A stretch of 64,000 nucleotides of DNA from Lotus japonicus (taxonomy: Eukaryota; Streptophyta; Magnoliopsida; Fabales; Fabaceae): NCBI RefSeq assembly GCF_012489685.1, contig NC_080043.1, positions 56,070,289-56,134,288 on the forward strand, given 5' to 3'. This document shows, in pieces, positions 45,607 through 57,458 of this stretch (position 1 is the stretch's first letter; every line of letters begins with the position of its first letter). The position numbers and the translations under genes were made by a program. The notes below the pieces were generated by a model that saw nothing but the letters and a program-made list of their open reading frames with translations, was not told the DNA's origin and did no database searches.

Positions 45607-46099
45607 TTTAAAGTCGTTTATATCTTTTGAAATAAGAATATGAAGAATTGTCGACATGATGAAGTAGCGCTCAATATTAGAAATATGTGCGAGAATCTTG
45701 AACCCGAAAATGAATGGGTGTGATTGGCCATAAATAGAAAGAAGCAATTCATTTGCTTAATTTAAGGGTCTTTGGACCTCATGTCTATACCCTAAAGGTA
45801 TAAAGACAATAAGGCTTAAAGAGTCTTTGTAGCAAAGTGTAATAATGTTGTCATATTTAAGATACATGTGACAATCGTGGTGGATACTTGGAGTTACAAC
45901 TTATTGGTATGGCTCACTTGAGATTGATATCTTTATAAAACTCCTTGAAGATTGTAAGATTCATGTTCTCAACAATAAATAAATTACTAGATTGAGACAA
46001 TCATGATTATTTGCCTAAGGACGGTCGCAAAATGACCCAACAAACTCATGCATATTTATGATGAGATATGAGATTGTTTATGTCATAATTAATGTTTAT

Positions 46100-46907
46100 G
46101 ACAATGATTTATTGGGACTCCAGAAGAGCTCTCAAAAGCTGTAGATTTGCTAAAAAGAGAATTGAAGATAAAAGCGTTGGGAATGAAACTTTTGTCTAGC
46201 CTTACCAATTGAGTATACAAAGGATGAGGTATTTATGTTCCAACATACTCATGCAAGACAGGTACGAAGAGGATGAATTTTTACTTGGTCATGAATTATC
46301 AATTAGAGCACTAATGTATATTGCTAGTCATACATAAAATAGTCTTTCGTTATCTTAAAGGCACAATTGATATGAATTTATTTTTCCCTATATGTCCAAG
46401 CTTGACTTAATTGGCTATGCAGATGCTGGATATTTGTCTAACCCACATAATGAGAGATCTCAAACAGGTTACTTGTTTACATGTGGAGGAACAACCATTT
46501 CATGGAGATCTATGAAACAAACTATAACAGCCACCTCAGCTAACCATGCAGGAATATTAACATTACATGAGGCAAGACGAGAATACGTTTGACTGAGATT
46601 TGTGATTCAATGCGTACTTGATACTTGTGACCTGTCCTCTAGAAAGATGCCGCCAACAACTATATATGAAGATAATACTGCATTCATTGCTCAAACAAAG
46701 GAAGGATATATCAAGGGAAATAGGACAAAGCACATATCATCGAGGCTCTTCTTCACTCATGATCTACAAAAGAATGGTGACATAGACATCCAACAACTTC
46801 GTTCAAGAGATAATTTGGAAAACTTATTTACGAAGGCTCTTCCAACTACAACATTTGAAAAGCTTGTGCGGAATATGAGAGTTCGTCGGCTCAAAGATCT
46901 CAATTAA
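46100..46907 (+). pseudogene. Ty1/copia RT end and RNase H, degraded
   Basis: RT-derived segments are visible from about 46130 (AVDLLKRELKIKALGMK) to RYLKGTIDMNLFF near 46370, with stops between. The RNase H follows at 46392-46907: LIGYADAGYLSNPHNERSQT (Asp), SGYLFTCGGTTISWRS-type core, then TTIYEDNTAFIAQTKEGYIK and TKHISSRLFFTHDLQ. It ends NLFTKALPTTTFEKLV. A stop separates the halves at about 46591. DNA at 45601-46100 is AT-rich copia remnant without a clear frame. Confidence 0.85.
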
Positions 46908-47106
46908 AATGCATTGCACTCTTTTTTCCTTAACCGTGTTTTTTTCCCATTGGGTTTTACATGGTAGGTTTTTAATGAGGCAATGTACAAAGACGAACTA
47001 TAGAATGATGTACTCTTTTTCCTTGACTAGGTTTTTATCCCACTGGGTTTTTCCTAGTAAGGTCTTAATGAGGCACATTCTTAAGGGATGGTCATCCAAG
47101 GGGGAG

Positions 47107-47296
47107 TGTTATGAATATTTGGATGCCCATCATAGTTAAGAGTCCATGGGCCAGGCCCACATGTATACTTGTTCAACACTCTAAACCTAATAATATAAAT
47201 ACAAGGGAGTCTACACCTAGCAGAGCATCCTCATCAGACTATTTCTCATATCTCTCTTTTCCTTTCTCTCTTACTTGCTTTGCTTTATTCACAATA
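47107..47296 (+). repeat. 3' LTR of the copia element
   Basis: Same 190 bp as the 5' LTR with about six substitutions. It is preceded by the polypurine tract AAGGGGGAG (47098-47106) and followed by the ATACC duplication. A TATA box lies at 47194-47201. Confidence 0.9.
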
Positions 47297-47301
47297 ATAC
47301 C

Positions 47302-47896
47302 TAATATTTACATCCATGCAACTTTAAATTAACTGCATATATATGTGTCCTAAATGCTTATAAAAACGATGTTGTTTGTTAAGTTGCGTGCTATGAGATA
47401 ATTATATAATTTAGATTTTCTATTTTTATGAAAGTAATCTCATCCTTACAGATATACCAGCAAAACAAGTCTAACAATTGTAGGTAGTAATTTCGTTTAA
47501 TGTAAGATAAGAATAGAAATCTTCTTTCCTTTTCCTTGGATTTTTATATGAGATTGAGTAAATTATTGTTAAAAAAATTAAATTAAAGTTGTTAAAAAAT
47601 ATTGTTAGAACTTATCAGAATTTTTCGAATTTCGTTTCCATAGTTATTACTTAAATTTAGGTTATAATGAAGGTAAACCCTCCAATTTATTCTTATTTAT
47701 AACCTTTCTCTTGCACGGGATACTCCTTTGCCATAGCTTCTTAAAACAATTTTAACTAACTATGTGACAACTCCTACCTATATATAATCACTTCATTAGA
47801 TTACTACTACTTCCATAATATAAACAAGCAACATTTTACTTTCTTAACTCTCATTTCTCTCTATTTCGAACTCATCAAGAACAAGGATTCTATATT
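47302..47896 (+). promoter_or_regulatory. Upstream region and TATA box of the pectate lyase gene
   Basis: AT-rich non-coding DNA. CTATATATAATC at about 47778-47789 is a good TATA box, some 110 bp before the ATG at 47897, leaving a leader of roughly 80 bp. The copia 3' LTR ends 600 bp upstream of the ATG and could influence expression. No other element is recognised. Confidence 0.5.
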
Positions 47897-49399
47897 ATGG
47901 CCTCTCTAGGTAATAATTCCATCCTTTGGCACTTCTTTTTGGCTATAGTGTTGGCTACTTTTTTCACTCCAAGCCTTAGTTCTGCCAAGAAATCTAAGAT
48001 AATTGGCTTGAAAATGAATGTGATTGATCGATGCTGGAGACCAAATTCTGAGTGGAGGAGACATCGATCTCAACTAGCCACATGCTCTGTGGGTTATGCT
48101 GGAAAGATGACAAACAACATAGGTAACGATCTCATCCGTTATAAAGTTACTGACCCCAATGATGACCCAATAAACCCAAGACCTGGCACTTTAAGGTATG
48201 GAGCTTCTGTAATTCAAGGTAAAGTGTGGATCAAGTTCCAAAGAGACATGCAGATTAGACTCGAGAGACCTCTTCTCATTAGTAGTTTCACCACCATTGA
48301 TGCTCGAGGCGTCAACGTCAACATTGCTGATAATGCATGCTTGATGATCTATAAGGTAATCATCAACCCCAACTAGTTAAAATTATACAACAAACATTAT
48401 AATCTCTACTTTCATGGATTACCACTTCCTACGTATAGCTTACAACTTATTTGTTGCTAGGCTACCAACGTAATCATACATGGCATTAGGATTCATCATT
48501 GTAAAGCTCAAGCCCCTGGACTAGTGATGGGGCCTAATGGAAAACTTATTCCTTTGGGACAAGTAGATGGGGATGCAATCAGGCTAGTTACGGCTTCGAA
48601 TATTTGGATTGATCATAACACACTTTATGATTGCGAAGATGGCCTTCCTGATGTCACACGGGGTTCTACTAATGTGACTGTGTCCAACAACTGGTTTAGA
48701 AATCAGGACAAGGTTATGCTTCTCGGGCATGATGATGGCTATGTAAGAGATCAGAACATGAAGGTTACAGTTGTGTACAACCATTTTGGACCTAATTGCA
48801 ACCAACGCATGCCAAGGTAACTAAGTATTTTTTTAGTTATGTAGTTAAAAAAATACAAATGTAAATTTATTAGACAGTATTATTTAACTTTTTATTAATA
48901 ATTATAAAAATGTTACAGGATTCGCCATGGATATGCACATGTAGCCAATAATCTTTACCAGGGATGGTTGCAATATGCCATAGGTGGAAGCATGGGACCT
49001 AGCCTCAAAAGTGAAGCTAACCTCTTCATAGCACCAACAACAGGGAGTAAGGAGGTAATCAATTTCCGCAACTCAATTACAACTAGCTAATTAATAATAT
49101 ACTAATGAAAGATGGACTCACAATCAATAAAATGTCAAGGGATTTGTATTTAACCAATTATATAATTTGCGTAGGTAACATGGAGAAAAGGTAATAACAC
49201 AAATGAGGATATGTGGGAATTTCATTCTGTGAGTGACGCTTTTGAAAATGGAGCTTCCTTCACGGAAACAAAAGGAGGGCGTGTGTGTAAGCCGAATTAC
49301 AGCAAGGAACAAGATTTTGAAGTTTCTGATGTCAAATCTGTGAGATCTTTGACAATGTGGTCAGGGGCATTGCAGTGCAGCAAAACCTCTATATGTTAA
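47897..49399 (+). CDS. Pectate lyase, polysaccharide lyase family 1, four exons, apparently intact
   Basis: Predicted exons 47897-48355, 48461-48816, 48919-49054 and 49175-49399, all with GT...AG introns (three short introns of 102-120 bp). They sum to 1176 bp and 391 aa. A hydrophobic N-terminus ([18 protein letters not shown]) looks like a signal peptide. The N-terminal module reads [20 protein letters not shown] with two Cys. The PL1 beta-helix core follows: [44 protein letters not shown] (putative Ca-binding acids), [36 protein letters not shown] (catalytic Arg context) and [10 protein letters not shown]. Two Cys lie in the C-terminus (LQCSKTSIC). The overall length and architecture match the Amb a 1/Jun a 1-type subgroup. 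The enzyme would cleave de-esterified homogalacturonan by Ca-dependent beta-elimination in the cell wall; pollen or fruit expression is typical of the subgroup but untested here. MPRIRHGY has Ile where many relatives have Cys or Ala. Confidence 0.9.
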
Positions 49400-50318
49400 A
49401 TTGAAAAACTAGAAGAATATTGAAGCAAAGTTTACATCACTGGTGTGGGATTCATACCTCGTAAATGTCTCTTGATGAGGACTTCTCTCCCAAATGTGTT
49501 GAATCTATTGGAAAAAAAATTGGTCTAACCCGCAGACTTCAAAGTCTCCCCAAGAAGGTGAAATGCCAAGTGATCTGAGAGTAGATTCTAGTGTCTACCT
49601 AAGGAATGATTCGATTAAATTATCTTTGTAGTCTTTCTTTTTCATACACTAAACAAAACAATATAAATCCTACTCCACCAAACTGTCAGTACTGTACAAA
49701 ATCGAAATGAACAAAGCTATTATTATAATATGTAATTTTGATGATCCATTTTATACCAATCAATAAGGGCCTCATTCTTTTCAGCTGCATTTGACACTTC
49801 CTTTTGTTATCTAGACTTTTTATTTCAGTTTACGTTCTTCTTTTAGTTTGGCTTTATTTCTTCTAATAAGCATGACTGCATGAGATATGAACACCAAGAA
49901 AAATAGAAGAAAGTTAAGAAACTATTATATTACTACCGCACAGTTACCTCTTTGGTGCCAAAAATGCTACTGCCAACGGGCTTATAGCTCAATTGGCACT
50001 ATTCCCAGTCTGGATTAGAGAGTGGTGAGATATCAAAATCTTTCACCAGTGTCCTTGTCCCCTTACCAGGTGCAACCCAAAAAACGGTGATAGAAACTAC
50101 ATCATTATAATCAGTGAAATGGAACAATCTCTGCTTATGGCTGACAGATTAGTCAAGTAGATAACCCGATTTACAATCTACGCTACATCTGCCAGCACAT
50201 TGCTCACCATTATGTCCAGTCATCTCCAATGTGAATATCCTGCAAAGTTGAATGGAATCAACTAGTGAATTTTTGTACTTTTAAGGGCGTGAAAGTGGTT
50301 TTAACTTACTTGCTTACC
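49400..50318. other. 3' flank of pectate lyase, then 3' flank of the second MBD gene
   Basis: 49400-49990 is non-coding and presumably contains the pectate lyase 3' UTR and poly(A) site. From about 49990 to 50318 it resembles 20780-21186, the 3' flank of the first MBD gene. The two genes converge here. No other feature is seen. Confidence 0.5.
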
Positions 50319-53300
50319 TTAGCTATTAAGTCCTCCACTACTAACTCCATGATGGATGGATTGTACAAATGCTTCGGACCATTTCAACTTTACAGATTCT
50401 GGTACAATAGTACCATCCACGAAAGGGCTCCAGAAGCCCCCAGGACCAGACAGAACCCAACTTACTTTTTCTGGTGGTCTACTTAAGTTGTGGGAGGATC
50501 CTCTGTCTTCTTTCCTCAGATTGAATTTCCTCTGAGAATCAATTTTTGTAGGCTGCTCAGAAAGAAATTCAATTAGTTGAGTGCATGGTTGGAATTCCTC
50601 TCACAATTGACTCTAAAGGCAGAATCAATTCTGGGAAGAAGCTTCTGTGAGTAGCTTCTGGGTTCCAGAATAGTTTAGTCATTTTCTCATGCCAAATGTT
50701 GAGTAAATTACATTAAAGACAGGTAAATTAATATTACCATAGCAGATTTTTACTTCAAATTAATTGCATGTTTATTTTCTGTCTTCTAAGAGCAGAACAT
50801 GCTTCTATTAAATCCGTATTTGAAACCCCAAAAAAATTGAGAACCTAAAAGCCAGGCCCCAGGGTGATAAGAGTTGACAGCTTCCATTGTAAATGAGAGT
50901 TCAGTGTCTCACGGCCAGCTAATTTGGTTCTTACACTCTTACATCAACACAGTTACACAGGTAGATAGGAAAGAGTGGTTCATCCACACGTGTTAGGTAG
51001 GATGAGGTGAGCAAACAAGCCTTTGATACTGTGAGATGTAGACCATAGCTGATCATAGGAGGAGAGATTCTACTATAAATCGAACTGGGCAGGACTCGAG
51101 CTACTGCATCCCAACATGAGTTTTTATGTTGTCTTTCATTTATTTACTTTTGCAGTGACTTTCATTCTTTCATACCAAGAATGAGCGTAATTTCATTTAT
51201 ATACATCAAAGAAAAAACTGCACTATAACCTAATCATGCATGCAGCCAAAGGATATATATTTTGGTTCATTGTCAGGAAACTGAATAATTAAGTCCAATT
51301 TCTTTTTCTTCCTACAGTCTTATAAATGAAACTAAACTTTATTTATGAAAACTTATAAATCATAACCCAGATAACAATGTCTTTGGTAACATAGAAATAT
51401 GCTGTCTGTAACTCCAGCATAGTTATTGTTGCAATAGGGTTTCTCCAATTCTCCTTAACAATCCCATCCCATCATTAGGTAGCTTAATGCATGACTCATT
51501 TTCCCCGGTGGTGGTGGGAGTCAACCTGCACCTGTAGAAGTATGGGCACCTAATTGGAGGTACAGCCTAGGAATTTCAATAATTATGTCTAACCTAAACA
51601 TGAAAATGTTCCTAGTATCTGCTCCCCAAGCACTGTTTGACTATTTAGGTAGATTTCATTGTCTTCTCAATATCATTCCACATTCCATATGCTACTTGAT
51701 TAAAGAGGCATACTTGTGTAAACGATACAGACAAAACAACAAACTAGAACTCACAGTGTCTTTATTTTCTGAGATCATTCTCTCAGGAGTAACATAGTGT
51801 TTTGTTTCTTCTGTTAGATGTCTCTTAACAGCTAGCAGAGAGCGATACTTCTTTCCAGTGCTTGGCTCATAGTAATACTGCACAAATAAGATTAAAAAAC
51901 ATCAAATTTTTGCACAAGGGAAAGAATATTCAAATATTATGGTCCTGGTTTTAGAAATGACCACCGTGGAGTTTCAACCATGACAGGGAGAATAACATGA
52001 GGATGTACCAAAAGCTAATAACAGAGAACTCAAACCTTAATGTGCTGACTGCAGAAATGAATCATAGCAACAGAGAAAAACTTGTTTTCCTATCTTTTCA
52101 CATTCTCTTTCAGACTTACACTTCCAATACTTAGGTACATTTCTTTTTTGGTACATTGGAGGTGCAAGTAGCTTGGTATGGAGGGGAGTAGGTGGCATAC
52201 CATAACTTTTGAATGCTAGTTTGTATCAAGTGCACTAAATTTTCACGTATAATAGCCAGAGGAAAGCAGGAGGAAAAATATTTGGCTGAAAGAGAACAAA
52301 GACAAAGAAAAGTTTGTATGCAATCATATGATAGTAAGAGGATAGTCCAACCATTTTCGCATGCCAAATAATGAGCATATTACATTGAAGACAGGTAAAA
52401 TAAAAATACCATAGCAGATTTTACTTCAAATTTAATGCTTGTCCATTTTCTGTCTTCTAAGAGCCGAATAAGCTTCTATTAAATCCATATTCGAAACCCA
52501 AAATAATTGAGAACTTAAAAGCCAGGGTTATAACAGTTGAGGGCTTACATTGTAAAAGAGTTAGTGTCCCACTCGCGCCCAGCCAATTTGGTCATTACAC
52601 TCTTACATCAATACAGTTAGATAGGAAAGAGTGGTTCATCCACACTATAGTGTTTAGGTAGGATGTGGTGAGCAAACAAGCTTTTCATACCGTGAGATGT
52701 AGAGAACTCATTTCTAAAGCATAGATGATCATGGAGAGAGATTCTACTATGAATGGAACAGGGCAGGATTAGAGCTACTGCATCCCAAAATGAGTTTATA
52801 TATTGCCTCATTTCTTGACTTTTGCAGTGAGTGTCATTCTTTCATTACCAAGAATGAGTGTAATTTCATTTATATAAATTAAAGCAAAAACCGCACTATA
52901 ACCTGAATAATTAAGTCCAATTGCTTTTTCTTCCTACCGTCATATAAACCAAACTAAGTTTTTTTTCATGAAAAGTTATAAATCATAATATAACCAAGAT
53001 AACAATGTTTTTGATAACATAGAAATATGTTGTCTGTAACTCCAGCATAATTATTGCTGTTATAAGGTTTCTCCTTAACAATCCCATCATTAGGTAGCTT
53101 AATGTATGATGTAATATCCCTGGTGTGAGTCATGACCTGCATCTGTAGCAGTGTGGGCACTTAATTGGAGATACAGCCTAGAGAATTGCATAATCATGTC
53201 TAATCCAAACATGTATTTCACTATATTCGATTTGCTACTTGATTAAGGAGGCATGCTTGTGTAAACGATACAGACAAATAATTAGAGCTCACATTGTCTT

Positions 53301-55072
53301 CATTTTCTGATATCATTCTCTCTGGAGTAACATAGTGTTTTGGTTCTCCTGCTAGATGTCTCTGAACAGCTAGCAAAGAGCGAAACTTCTTTCCGGTGCC
53401 TGGCTCATAGTAATACTGCACAAACAAGATTAGAAAACATCAAATTCTTGAAGAGGGGGAAGATTATCCAAATATTATGGTCCTAGTTTTAGAAATAACC
53501 ACCGTGGGGTTTCAAAAAATGACAAGAGAATAACATGAGGATGTACCAAAAACTGATAACAGAGAACTCATATCTAAATGTGCTGCCTGTAGAAATGAAC
53601 CACAGCAATGAAGAAAAACGTGTTTCCCTATCTTTTAGTGCGATAAACCAGAATCTGTGATGGGATTGTCAAAGTAAAATCACTTTTGGGGTGACAAGAT
53701 GCGATTCAAATACAGTTAAATCAAGTGCAACTTCGCCTAACCGAGAGAAATATATTATTTGCGCAAAATGACAAAATAAAAACAGGTAGTTATCATAAGA
53801 GAAAAATACATACAGCAGCACTATTAATTACGAAATTAAAATTAACGAAACGCAAGAAAATATAGGTATTGGTTTGAGAGGAAACTTCGGGATTTATAAC
53901 CATAAACAGGATGGATGGTATCGTAACTTCGTCTATAGAGTTCCTTGCAAGATTAAGTCTCAAATCCTTAATTCCTCTCTCAACTACCTCACATTGTCAC
54001 ATAAATTGTCTACAAATATTTCAGCCCTGCATAAGTACGTACTCCTATCAAAATATAAATATCTGGCATGTATGGATTCCCTTTTACTTATTTTTTTTAC
54101 AAAGAAAAAAGAAAGCCATCAAATTATGGCTTTTATTGTGAAAAGTCGTGTTGAGTGCTCCAGAAATTGAACTTGTTTTGAATTAGGAAAATACTAAAAG
54201 TTACTATACAAAACAGCAGAAGTGGTAGTTATCTCTCACTAAACCACATGATTTCCATCAAATAACAAAGTTAGCTTTGTCACATCAACCATTTCTTGCA
54301 AACTTCCATCGTAACATATAGTATTGCAAAGGTGTTTTGTCAAATTTTGATTTTTGAAATGTGGCAGTAACCTTTGAAGAGATGTGCCTAATGCCTATAT
54401 CCATCACAGTTTTAAATTGTGGTCTGCAACCACAATTGCAGACAGCTTTTGCGGGCCTGGGACCGCAATTGCAGCAGCATCGACCCACATTTGTTTGCAA
54501 TTCCGCTACCTAGCAGCAACTGAAATTTAAAACCCTGAAATCCATAAGGAGTCAAACACTAAAAAATGAAAACACTCATTGCGCACGTTTTCAAACACAT
54601 GATAAATATATTACCATCCTTGGATAAATTTCAATTAGAAAAGCCTACTGAGCACACACACACACACACATAAAATAATTGTTTAACATGCATAAGGTGG
54701 TAGGAGTTCAATAAATTGCACAAGCATCAGTGAGCAGTACAAGAATCAATCAAATATTAAAATCCCTAATCGTGAAATTCGAACTAGTCACTACTAAATA
54801 CTAATTCAGACACCGTTCCAGAGTAACTACATAGAAATGGTTCATGATGAAAACATGCATGTATGGATGAATAAAGAACAACGAAGAGAATGAAGGTGAA
54901 TGCAGCATACCTTGTCAATGTGAGTTGGTTTAGAGGGACGGGGTTTAGTCTCAACCACCCAATCATCGGGAAGCTTGAAGTTTGGGAATGGCATAAACCG
55001 CACAATCTGAAACTCGTTTCCGCTCGGGTTCTGATTCAACTGTTCCTTTTGAACACCATCAGTGTCTGCCAT
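50319..55072 (-). CDS. Second MBD5/6-like gene with duplicated exon 2 and no exon 3; status uncertain
   Basis: Predicted pieces on the - strand: exon 1 55072-54911 (MADTDGVQKEQLNQNPSGNE, then FKLPDDWVVETKPRP...HIDK), exon 2 53415-53293 (YYYEPGTGKKFRSLLAVQRHL...ISENEDN), a second exon 2 at 51877-51755 (YYYEPSTGKKYRSLLAVKRHL...ISENKDT) and a final exon 50597-50319 (QLIEFLSEQPTK, PPEKVSWVLSGPGGFWSPF, VPES and WSEAF). Each exon 2 is 123 bp, phase 0 and has GT...AG borders. The counterpart of exon 3 of the gene at 21187 (basic linker ending SKTLNF) was not found. Using both exon 2 copies gives 228 aa; skipping one gives 187 aa. The reading frame above the ATG lacks a Met where the paralogue has one (GTG at 55150). 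Introns are long because of the internal segmental duplication. Function should be as for the paralogue if expressed; it may equally be a decaying copy. Confidence 0.6.
50690..53620. repeat. Tandem segmental duplication inside the second MBD gene
   Basis: The interval about 50690-52050 is repeated at about 52375-53620. Shared landmarks are the 'catgccaaat..gag' start, ACCATAGCAGATTTT, the CTGTCTTCTAAGAGC stretch, GGTAAGATAGG-type GTTAGATAGGAAAGAGTGGTTC, the GGTTTCTCC...CATCATTAGGTAG segment and exon 2. The copies have diverged by substitutions and indels, so the event is not recent. A single counterpart of the exon 2 part lies in the paralogue at 22000-22490. Confidence 0.75.
54407..54537. 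mobile_element. Possible small hAT-like MITE
   Basis: Ends CAGTTTTAAATT and AATTTAAAACCCTG form an imperfect inverted pair around a core of palindromic GCAATTGC/GGTCTGCAACC motifs. Flanking ATCCATCA and ATCCATAA could be a mutated 8-bp duplication. The right border is off by two bases, so this is tentative. It lies in intron 1 of the second MBD gene. Confidence 0.4.
54653..54670. repeat. (CA)9 microsatellite
   Basis: Eighteen bases of perfect CA repeat in intron 1 of the second MBD gene. Confidence 0.9.
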
Positions 55073-55329
55073 CGGCGCTCCCGTTAAGGCGTTAAGGACA
55101 AGCAGTGTTGCTGGTGGTTGTGTTGCCCTGACTTGTGTGTCAAGTGTCACTCACCGCTTCATTCATACACTGCAGATCAAAACTTACAATACAATTTTCT
55201 TTTTTTTTTGAAACTGTGAGTTTAACTCCATTTTCCATTACTGGCCCACTGGGTTGAAGATAAACTGAAAGGCCCGTAAATAAAATTCGGATTCGATTAT
55301 TTTTTCTCAGAGTACAATTATTTATAATA

Positions 55330-56527
55330 GGCTTAATTGCAGTTTTCGTCCCTGATGTTTACCTCTTGTGCAATTTTGGCCCCCTTTGTTCTGATTGCGC
55401 GATTTAGATCATCTATGTTTCAAATAGTTAAAATTGGGCCCTCCGTTAGTCAACCGTCTAATTGCTAACGACAATGCTATTTTCATCTCCTTCATTTACT
55501 ATTTGCACCCCTCCTTCAGAGATAAAAAAAATAAAAAATTATTATTTCTATTTTATCATTAAATGTAAATCATAAATTTTTTATTTTACCCTCACCCCTT
55601 CATCTTCTTCCCCCTCTCTCTCACACTCAAAACTCCACCAACCACCCACCACCAACCCCACCCACAACCCCTTCTTCAACTTCACCTCCCCCACCTTCTA
55701 CCAGCCACCACCCCCACTCACCGCCACCACCCACCCCACCACCACGGCCCCCCACCCCCCCTTCATCTTCCCCAACGCACCCCACAGCTACCAGCAGCCA
55801 CCCCACCTTCATCTTCCCCAATCCACCCCGCCACCCACAGCCACCAGCCGCCGCCACCCACCTTCATCTTCTCCAACCCAACCCACTCTACCCACCGCCC
55901 CCAACCCACTCACTCTTCTCACCCACCTTTTCACCTTCTTTCAACCCAGAGATCAATTCAACCCTCCCACCTCTTCATCTTCGTTGCAACATCATCTCCC
56001 ATCTTCAGAGATTGAATCTAAATCAGACCTTCTCTTCTTCGTTCCTCTGAAATCTTGGTGGTCATGGGTTTTCTCAATCTGGATTTTTTGGGTTCTAATC
56101 TAGGTTTTCTGGATTGGGGTTTTATGGGTTTTCTTTGTTTGATTTATTGATTTGTTCTGGATATATTGTTGTTGTTGTTTGCTTGTAGATGGGGATGAAG
56201 ATCAAAGATGTTGGGGTTTTGGGTTTGCAATTTGTGGGTTGGGTTGGGGGGTTGTCGGTGGGGAGGAGAAGAAGAGTGGTGGTGGTGGTGGTTGGGTGGT
56301 GAGGAGAATGATGGTGGTGGTTGGGTGAGGAGGAGAAAAGAAGAAGATGATGAAGGTTGAGGAGAAGAGAAGAAGATGGACCTTCTGATTTCTTTTTATT
56401 TTTTATAATTTTTTAATTATGTGTGGATGGTGTAATTAGTAAAAATAGGGGTGAGAATAGTAGTCCCGTTAAAAATTGGACGGCAATGTGACGGAGGAGT
56501 CCAATTTTAACAATTTGAAACATAGAT
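55330..56527. mobile_element. Mutator-like element, right end cut off by the chromovirus
   Basis: The left arm starts GGCTTAATTGCAGTTTTCGT, as in the element at 23378, with AT-rich TTTATAATA (55321-55329) as its likely 9-bp duplication. The right side at 56458-56527 is the inverted counterpart of inner left-arm sequence (AATTTTAACAATTTGAAACA) but stops before the terminal half of the TIR, where an LTR begins at 56528. The missing end should lie right of the window. The interior is CCACC-rich on the + strand with Gly/Trp-rich shadow frames and holds no recognisable gene. Confidence 0.75.
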
Positions 56528-57458
56528 TGTAACACCCCGATTTCCAGGTGTCACTTTAGTAACCAAAAATAGACTTTACGCTGAAAACAGGTAATTTTTT
56601 TGTTTGATACCTTTTAAATCAAGCAATAGAAAATAAAGACAAAACCCAACCAACACACAAATATATACACATGTACAGCCTCAGCTGCACTCCCATGTCA
56701 CGCGCACTCGCAGTGACTCCAAAGTAGTGTGCCCGTAGGCAAATAGTTACAGATCCAGAAGTGTGAGTGAAAAGGTTATAATTACAATCCACTGGGAGAA
56801 AGTCGGCCTCAAAATGGCCTAAGCAAAGACCCCTATAGTCCGACTGACTCACTGTGATCCCTCAATAAGAGAACCACACAAAAGCCATGCGTCGGGAACC
56901 TACCCCGTCCCAAAAGCAAAACGAATCAGAGCTCTACACAAATATGACGCCTGCCTAACTCTACCAACCCATAACTGCTCACACATCCGAGTCCTCGGCG
57001 AACTGAAGACGGCAAGTTGAAGCTCAGCTCCATGCGTCGTAGAACTTCTTTCGTCAGATGTTCACACTCGTCAGTCCGGTCCTCCATGACCCTTCCCCGG
57101 TACGTCGCTCGATGACCCACAACATCGATCACCCAAGCGGTGGGGGCATCCCGATCCACAAGCTCATATCTGATCCCCCCCGAGGGAGAGACCATCGAAC
57201 ACCAGTCGGCCATCGACATCTGGCAGCAGGCCGACCGCCCAAACACAAACATACAAACAAAGCCAAGGCGCTAGGGTCAACTCACAGCAATAAGTAGATA
57301 TACACTCAACATGTGATATGGGGTATAGATATATGTTGATATATATACATATAAACAATCCTAGCATGTTATGGCTCTAACATTGCTTCAATAAACAAAC
57401 AGCACACAATCTCAGTCAGCATGAATGTATGCGTGAAATGCACAATATGTATCCGGAT

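Larger units (their letters stand above)
30051..47296 (+). mobile_element. Ty1/copia retrotransposon remnant hosting a pararetrovirus locus
   Basis: Two 190-bp LTRs bound the element at 30051-30240 and 47107-47296, with perfect 5-bp duplications ATACC outside (30046-30050, 47297-47301). A polypurine tract AAGGGGGAG abuts the 3' LTR. Only about 1.1 kb of left internal DNA and 1.5 kb of right internal DNA remain. The right part encodes the end of copia RT and RNase H. Gag, protease and integrase are absent, lost before or during the arrival of the pararetrovirus block at 31331-45570. By eye the LTRs differ at about six of 190 positions. Confidence 0.9.

Noticed and set aside
51692..51883. A separate small MBD gene
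   Set aside because: The segment is a single 123-bp exon with splice borders inside a tandem duplication of the larger MBD gene, not an independent gene.
55627..55857. Gly/Trp-rich 76-codon frame on the - strand
   Set aside because: It is a reading of CCACC simple-sequence DNA inside a Mutator-like element, with no homology signature.
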